Shown one piece after another: positions 59,116-64,000 of a stretch of DNA of 64,000 nucleotides. The notes under the pieces are model-generated. The model saw only the letters and a program-made list of their open reading frames with translations, was not told the origin of the DNA and searched no databases. This stretch comes from Nilaparvata lugens (Eukaryota > Arthropoda > Insecta > Hemiptera > Delphacidae): the NCBI RefSeq assembly GCF_014356525.2, contig NC_052514.1:4821253-4885252 (forward strand). Reading direction: 5' to 3'. The translations under genes and the position numbers were made by a program. Within the stretch, counting starts at the first letter, position 1. Every line of letters starts with the position of its first letter.

Positions 59116-60366
59116 TGATCTTTTTTTTATAATAAATGTTTAATACAACCTGAGGTGAGTTTTCAAGTAGTTCAGGTTGAAGGCAGAGGGTCAAGCTGTC
59201 CAACCCCCCCCCCCTGTGGGGGGAGGGGGTTTAGTGCTGAGGTTTAAGAAAGGGTCTCAACATGAAAATGCTTGTTGCTCAGTTTCAGAGTTAGGATCCC
59301 TTGACAAATAATGGATTTACTGAAAAAAATTATTCTTAGTTATTCAAGAAATTGGATCTACTTTTTCCATATTTTCTGTTCAATATTGACAAATGGGGTG
59401 TCAATGGATTCGTTATTAGATTTACTTGAAAAAGTTATTCTTGTAATTTTTTGGTAAAATTAATGGTTTCTTAGTTATTCAAGAAATAAAAAAAAAGCTG
59501 GATCTAGTTTTTTTTTTCCAAAAAAGTGGGAAATCTTCATTTGAGGTTTTATTGTGAGATTAGGGGTATGGCTAGGTTAGGTTAGATCAGATTACATTGG
59601 ATTGGGCAAGGTTAGAACCAAGAATCAGATTTGGGGCAGATTTGAGCCAGTTTCGGGGCAGCTTTGAGCCAGCTTTTCTCCAGCTTTTCTTCAGCTTTTC
59701 TCCAGAACTCTCACTTTACCCCTACTAAGGATCAGACACGAACTATTTCGATCAAATGCAATTCAAGATGGCGAAAATGTTGTCAAAAACAGGGTTTTTC
59801 GCGATTTTATCGAAAACGGCCCCAACGATTTCCAATTAATTTCATATCTAAAATAGTCATTAATGAGCTCTATCAACTGCAATAAGTCTCATATCTGTAA
59901 AAGTTTCAGGAGTTCCGCCCCATCTTTGCAAAGTTTCATTTCAGATTCCCAATTATCAGGCTTCAGATACAATTTAAACAAAAAAATTCAATTCGGGTAG
60001 AAAAGATTGAGAATGAAAATCACTACAATCAATGTCCAGTAACATTTTATCTTAAATTGAAAATAAGCTCGAAATTCGAGAAAATGGTATTATTCAATTG
60101 CAATCTGTTGGCAACTGTTGATTCTATTAAATCATTCACAATGGAGAGATAGCATACTTCGTTTGTCTCCAGTGTTATTGTCCTGTCACCAGCTGGTTCA
60201 GATATTTCAATAGTGGACTTGAGATGCGTGTGAACACTAGCGTCAGGTGATCAATTTTCATAATGGCAAGGAAAGTTGTGTGAGGGTGACAACAGATTTT
60301 TTTCTTCATTCGAGACACAAATTCACACAATCTTATTTGACTGTCAGCTTTTCCAGGTTCAAGGGA

Positions 60367-60624
60367 GTCTGTTGGAAATTGGAACACATGAGTTCCCCTC
60401 ACCTCTCCAAGGACGTTGCCAATTCGTCAGGCGTATTATAATCGACGGAAATCGGAACAGATGAGTGCAACGTTGCAAAATAAGAGTTGATCAACGTTTC
60501 AACAGCGTCGGCAACGTTGCACTCACCTGTTCTGATCTCCGTCGATTATAATACGCCTGACGAATTGGCAAAGTCCTTGGAGAGGTGAGGGGAACTCATG
60601 TGTTCCAATTTCCATCAGACTATT
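60367..60624. mobile_element. foldback MITE, about 112-bp arms
   Basis: Arms start AGTCTGTTGGAAATTGGAAC / AGTCTGATGGAAATTGGAAC, differ at only a few positions, and end in GTGCAACGTTGC around a loop of about 35 bp. It lies 65 bp downstream (host sense) of exon 60689-60843. Confidence 0.88.
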
Positions 60625-60688
60625 TTCGAGCGGTTGGCTATAGGTGAAGTGACAATGATACTTAGAACATTTAATTCAATCAACTTAC

Positions 60689-60843
60689 TTCATTTCCATT
60701 TCATATGATCCAAAAACTTTGGTCCACTTTGAGCCAATAATAAGTGACACCTTATTGATTTCTAATCCGGTAGGAAATTTTGGTATTTCTGTCACGTGCA
60801 ATCTCTTCAAGTAATTGATTCTGGTTGGCACTGAGATTTTTCC
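60689..60843 (-). CDS. host gene exon, module 1 closing exon (one-base phase problem)
   Basis: 155 bp with acceptor TTTGTCAG|GGAAAAATC and donor ATGAA|GTAAGT. It encodes KISVPTRINYLKRLHVTE, FPTGLEINKVSLIIGSKW and KVFGSYEMEM. The downstream junction to 51738-51925 is in phase, but the upstream one (from 63079-63172) is off by one. The A5 run at the exon start is one A short of the length that would give a phase-2 start and the R-E beginning seen in exon 19970-20110. Confidence 0.7.
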
Positions 60844-60953
60844 CTGACAAATCAATTTAAACATAGCACTTAAGTGAAAGGTCAGATCATAGATGCATCG
60901 AGATCTGAAGGAACTACTAATTGAGAAGGCAGTGTTTCGACCAATTTTGCTAT

Positions 60954-61771
60954 TGTGAGGTACACGTTATAATGGCAGTGAAGAAAGGTAGGAGAAAAAC
61001 GTTGCCAAGTCTCTCCATTTTGCTAGTGAGTGTACACAGCTGTTACTCAATTCATCCCATTAAATTTGATCTAATAATAATTCTCATTCTCTTGATAAAA
61101 AAATCAATTTCATGTAAAATTAATTAAATTCACCAATAGAATATATTTTTTCATAATTTGATTCAAAAATTTCCTTTCATAACTGAGATCAGATTTTTTC
61201 ATACAAACCTGAAATGGCGGCTAATTTAGAAAGCTATGATACACCAATCTGAACTTCAAGACAACAGAAATTGAGTTATTTGGTAGGTGTTCTATTCCAA
61301 TTTTTTTTTTAATAATAGAAAAATAATCCTATTTATAATAATAATTTCAACTGAAATAACCTTTTAATATTATTTATACCGGTACGAGTAGGTATAATCT
61401 ACACTTGTAGGCTAACTGAAGCATGGATGAAGTCTAGGATGTTTAGTTACCAACTTTTAAAATGTCATTTCAGGTATTTTGATTTGTTTTTCTTATACAG
61501 TAATACCTAAAAATCATTTCATGTAGCCTATTCAAAAATAAATTTTAAATCAATTATACGACTTGTATACTGAAGTAGTTTGGTAGAATGAAGGAGAAAA
61601 TTACGGCTGAGAATTGTTTGTTTACTTCTGTACAGTCACTGTCAAAAGTAATACTCTGTCAAAACATTGCGAAGCTAGAGAGAGATAGCGCTATCGGCTT
61701 TGTTTCATGAGAGACAAGGATAGCAACACTATTGTCAGTAGTATACTGCCATTATAACGTGAACCTCACTA
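60954..61771. mobile_element. MITE/DNA element, GTGAGGT ends (larger relative of 32354)
   Basis: Ends TTGTGAGGTACACGTTATAA and (inverted) AGTGAGGTTCACGTTATAAT, about 820 bp. Shares internal sequence with 32354-32690, which is an internal-deletion derivative or vice versa. No coding. Confidence 0.78.
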
Positions 61772-61880
61772 TAGTTCGAGTTTTTAAGTGGCAAATCAGC
61801 TAAGTTGGCACTTAGCGAATTGAGAGGAGAATAATAGATGGAAAATGGAAAAAATCAACCAATAACGCAATGAAATAAAT

Positions 61881-62713
61881 CAGGGGTCTCCAACCTTTTT
61901 TATCCAAGGGCCACATTGTTAATTCTTAGGAGGCTAGGAGGGCCAATGGAAACAGGATGGAAACTAGGATGGACGTGGAATTTGACTTGTGGGGACAAAC
62001 ACGACGGGGGATTTGGGGGGTGTACAATTATTATATAATATAAGGAGTTTTAAGTATGTTTAAGTAGGAAGAAACAAAACAATTAATTTAATTCTAATAC
62101 TAAGTCCAATTTATTGAGAGTAAAAAGCTCATAAGAAAACTTGACAATGCATGAGTTTATAAAAAGCTACCATGCTAAAAGAGAATACTCATTTTTAGTG
62201 AGAATTTGTTTTCCACCTGAATTGTCCGCCCATTTAGGATCAAACTTTGTGGTTCCGATCATTTGGATTGATTTCAAATTTTCATTTGACAAGAAAGTAT
62301 TTGGATTTAACAAACTTCATTTTTGAAAATGTCTGCTCACACTTGTAGGTAGATCCAAAAAGAAAAAACATAGCTCGAGCATGGTTTTTTATACTTTTAA
62401 ATTCTTTTTCTGGGAGAGAACTGTGAAATGGAAGTAGGTTACCTTCTTTGTAGCGTTCAAACAGGGACATGTACAGTCCGTGTAGACCATTTGCTAATAT
62501 CTCACAATGGTTGATCGCTGCTTGTTTACAGCTAATTTTACACTTATTAAGAATGGAGTGGCTAGTAAGAGAAGAGTACTGAACTCACAGTTGTTGTCAA
62601 AAATGTGTATAAATATATATTTTTAAAAATCTGTTGCAATAACTCTCGGCGGGCCGGACAAAATCCATCCGACGGCTGGATGTGGCCCGCGGGCCGTAGG
62701 TTGGAGAGCCCTG
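61881..62713 (-). mobile_element. deleted hAT transposon, exact 8-bp duplication
   Basis: Ends CAGGGGTCTCCAACC and (inverted) CAGGGCTCTCCAACC, flanked by AAATAAAT (61873-61880, 62714-62721). Minus-strand coding near 62282-62470 holds the hAT C-terminal dimerisation signature (ARAMFFLFGSTYKCEQTFS, MKFVKSKY). The rest of the transposase is deleted, giving 833 bp. Confidence 0.93.
62282..62470 (-). pseudogene. hAT transposase dimerisation-domain fragment
   Basis: 62-codon open piece with FGSTYKCEQTFSKMK, the hAT C-terminal region that packs against the catalytic core. Continues in decayed form to the left. Catalytic DDE residues are absent. Confidence 0.8.
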
Positions 62714-62721
62714 AAATAAAT

Positions 62722-63078
62722 TATGAGATTTAAATGAAAAGACTAAGAAATTGTGAAAAAATCATGAGAATAGAATGTAGATACTTCTGTTGGGCGGAAA
62801 AATTACCCTTTACAACAACTTAGGAGTTCCCATGCAAGGCAAAGAAGAAGAAGAAAAAGAAGGAGAAGAAGAAGATGGAATTTTTGGATTAACCCCATAA
62901 GCTGGGTTAGCTGGGTTTATCTGTGATAGTCACATATTCTACACTAGGGCCAACATAGTGTGTTTCTATTAGTAGTTAGTAGCAGTGTGATTCATGTTTA
63001 TATTATTCATTATCAGACTATTATTATTCACCAGAATAATAATATTATTACTATTCATCAGACTATTATTACTCTCAC
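62722..63078. other. intron with GAA-rich and TTA-rich tracts
   Basis: Short AAG-repeat tract (62842-62875) and TATTATTA tracts (62998-63065). No gene seen. Confidence 0.5.
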
Positions 63079-63172
63079 CTTATTTGATCAATATTTTCAA
63101 CGGCCGTACTTCCACTCTTCCATCCAGCTGTAGGCTGAGGCACTGGTTTCAGTAGAAGAGTTTCATCATAGT
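63079..63172 (-). CDS. host gene exon, module 1 middle exon
   Basis: 94 bp, phase 1 in and 2 out, with acceptor ATTTGCAG|ACTATG and donor AATAAG|GTGAGAG. It encodes YDETLLLKPVPQPTAGWKSG and STAVENIDQI. Same length and phases as exon 21616-21709 and aligns with it residue by residue. Only this reading frame is open. The core exon of this module must lie beyond 64000. Confidence 0.75.
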
Positions 63173-63484
63173 CTGCAAATAAGAAGAACAATATGTCAGC
63201 AAAAAATAAGTTACCAGTTTAAAGTGAATAGCACTGGAAAAAATGTTGTCAGTTATCAATTCATATACTTTACCACCCTCATCACAATACAACTATTCAA
63301 CTATGAGACTTTCTACCACTTAACCATCAAACACTAGTAGTTCTGCAAATAGTAGACCTCGCTCATGAATAGTCTACAACTTTCAAACTAATGAGAAGGG
63401 CCATTAAGAAAGTACAGTATATTGTGAAGATTTATCCATGTCATCTATTATTTTTACTATTACTTCTTCTTACTTTTTTATCTA

Positions 63485-64000
63485 TTACTTCTTACGAGTT
63501 TGAAAAAAAGTGTCGCCAGCTGACAAATTTAGGATAAAACTGTTAAGTGAAGAAACATTTAAAGTAAATGCAGTTGATTCAGAGACTTATCGGATTATTC
63601 CAGAGAATTGATTAAAGATGTGCTCAACTGGCACTCCTATGAAGATAAACAGTCGAGACCAATAAGAGTGATGAATAAAAAGCTTCATCAATCTTGTAGT
63701 TCAGAAATTATTCTGGAAGATTTGAAAGTAAGAGGATTGAAAGTTCTAGAAGTTGTAAACAAGCTGAGGTGGAAGACAAGAGAACCATTATATATGTTCA
63801 TGGTATCATTCAGCGCGGAAGAAGATATAAAAACAGTATTTGAATTGAAAAATATACTTGGCTGTAGAGTGGAAGTTGAAGCATTGAAGAAGGCCAATCT
63901 GATACCGCAATGCAAACGTTGCCAAGCATACGGCCACACTCAAAAATATTGTAACAAGGAGCCTAGGTGTGTTAAGTGTGCAGGTAAACACCAAACAAAG
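63485..64000 (+). pseudogene. Jockey-type LINE ORF1 (Gag-like) with PRE_C2HC and zinc knuckles, partial
   Basis: Reads ETFKVNAVDSETYRIIPE, then (after a stop and frame change near 63605) RPIRVMNKKLHQS, EDLKVRGLKVLEVVNKLRW, and the CCHC knuckles LIPQCKRCQAYGHTQKYC and PRCVKCAGKH, running off the right edge. The region before the knuckles matches the PRE_C2HC domain of Jockey/TART/HeT-A-like Gag proteins, which bind element RNA. Plus strand, antisense to the host gene; 5' start not resolved. Confidence 0.85.

Larger units (their letters stand above)
56532..59726. mobile_element. Polinton/Maverick-like relic, 6-bp duplication, long TIRs
   Basis: Ends AGTAGGGGTAAAGTGAGAA and its inverted counterpart, flanked by AAGGAT (56526-56531, 59727-59732). 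TIRs are about 735 bp (left) and 585 bp (right). The left is longer because a block of about 150 bp (56746-57040) is tandemly duplicated. Both carry a C-run/G-run hairpin (57178-57206, mirrored near 59205). AG-start, 6-bp duplication and TIRs of several hundred bp are hallmarks of Polintons. At 3.2 kb, against a usual 15-20 kb, it is a large internal deletion: no polymerase B, integrase or ATPase remains. Confidence 0.75.
56223..60300 (-). repeat. ACTTTCCTTGCC-family copy split by a Polinton-like element
   Basis: The minus-oriented family copy consists of 59733-60300 and 56223-56525, with (TA)n(TG)n (56353-56440) at the family's microsatellite position. The 3.2-kb insertion 56532-59726 interrupts it at TATAAGGAT|CCGACAC, the uninterrupted form of which is seen at about 27402-27418. 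Confidence 0.88.

Overview
This is a stretch of AT-rich insect genomic DNA, with no operons or other bacterial architecture. The repeat content (long-TIR DNA transposons, Helitron ends, CR1/Jockey/RTE-like LINEs, hAT, Harbinger-like and MULE-like MITEs, a Polinton relic) and the style of its interspersed families suggest a hemipteran, possibly a delphacid planthopper. The species is inference; only an arthropod-type eukaryotic genome is directly supported.

From 19970 to 63172 the minus strand carries part of one large host gene. I assembled eight exons by eye: 63079-63172, 60689-60843, 51738-51925, 45519-45600, 41197-41361, 26414-26595, 21616-21709 and 19970-20110. Six of the seven junctions agree in splice phase. 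The encoded protein is built from tandem modules of about 120-145 residues, each encoded by three exons with intron phases 2-1, 1-2 and 2-2. I do not recognise the family. The gene runs off the window upstream (right) and further exons are expected below 19970. Its introns hold nearly all the repeats to the right of 20 kb.

Left part, on or near the minus strand: a Gag-protease fragment of an LTR retrotransposon (1-1399), preceded on its own strand by a 47-bp GC-rich minisatellite (about 1717-2712) and a TATA-bearing promoter or LTR-like segment. Next come, on the plus strand, a degenerate RT relic (3.2-4.5 kb) and a nearly intact CR1-like LINE (4.5-8.96 kb; ORF1 with coiled coil plus SGNH-esterase-like domain, ORF2 with endonuclease and RT, broken by two stops). 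A 4.8-kb DNA transposon with about 683-bp inverted repeats (9353-14130) encodes a frameshifted protein of the 'HEEADTR / SPDTDV / GCDTTS' type with an acidic nuclease-like core and a Cys-rich tail. From 14.15 to 17.7 kb an old LINE is split by a Helitron and by a second repeat.

Middle and right: a second LINE with a perfect 3' stem-loop and (TTTGA)n tail sits about 30 bp upstream of a host splice acceptor. Two repeat families recur through the window, one with ACTTTCCTTGCC-type ends and an internal microsatellite, the other with ATAGTCCAGTCA-type ends. One pair forms a 2.4-kb palindrome (48.65-51.09 kb). A segmental repeat occurs three times, and one copy is the empty site for a MULE-like insertion with a 9-bp target duplication. 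A 3.2-kb Polinton/Maverick-like relic (56532-59726) has a 6-bp target duplication, long TIRs and a decayed capsid-like gene. Two hAT-type insertions have exact 8-bp duplications. The window closes in a Gag-like ORF1 of a Jockey-type LINE (63.5-64.0 kb).

The genes do not form one pathway. The picture is a single modular host gene whose introns have been a sink for many generations of transposable elements, often nested, with several insertions dateable relative to each other.
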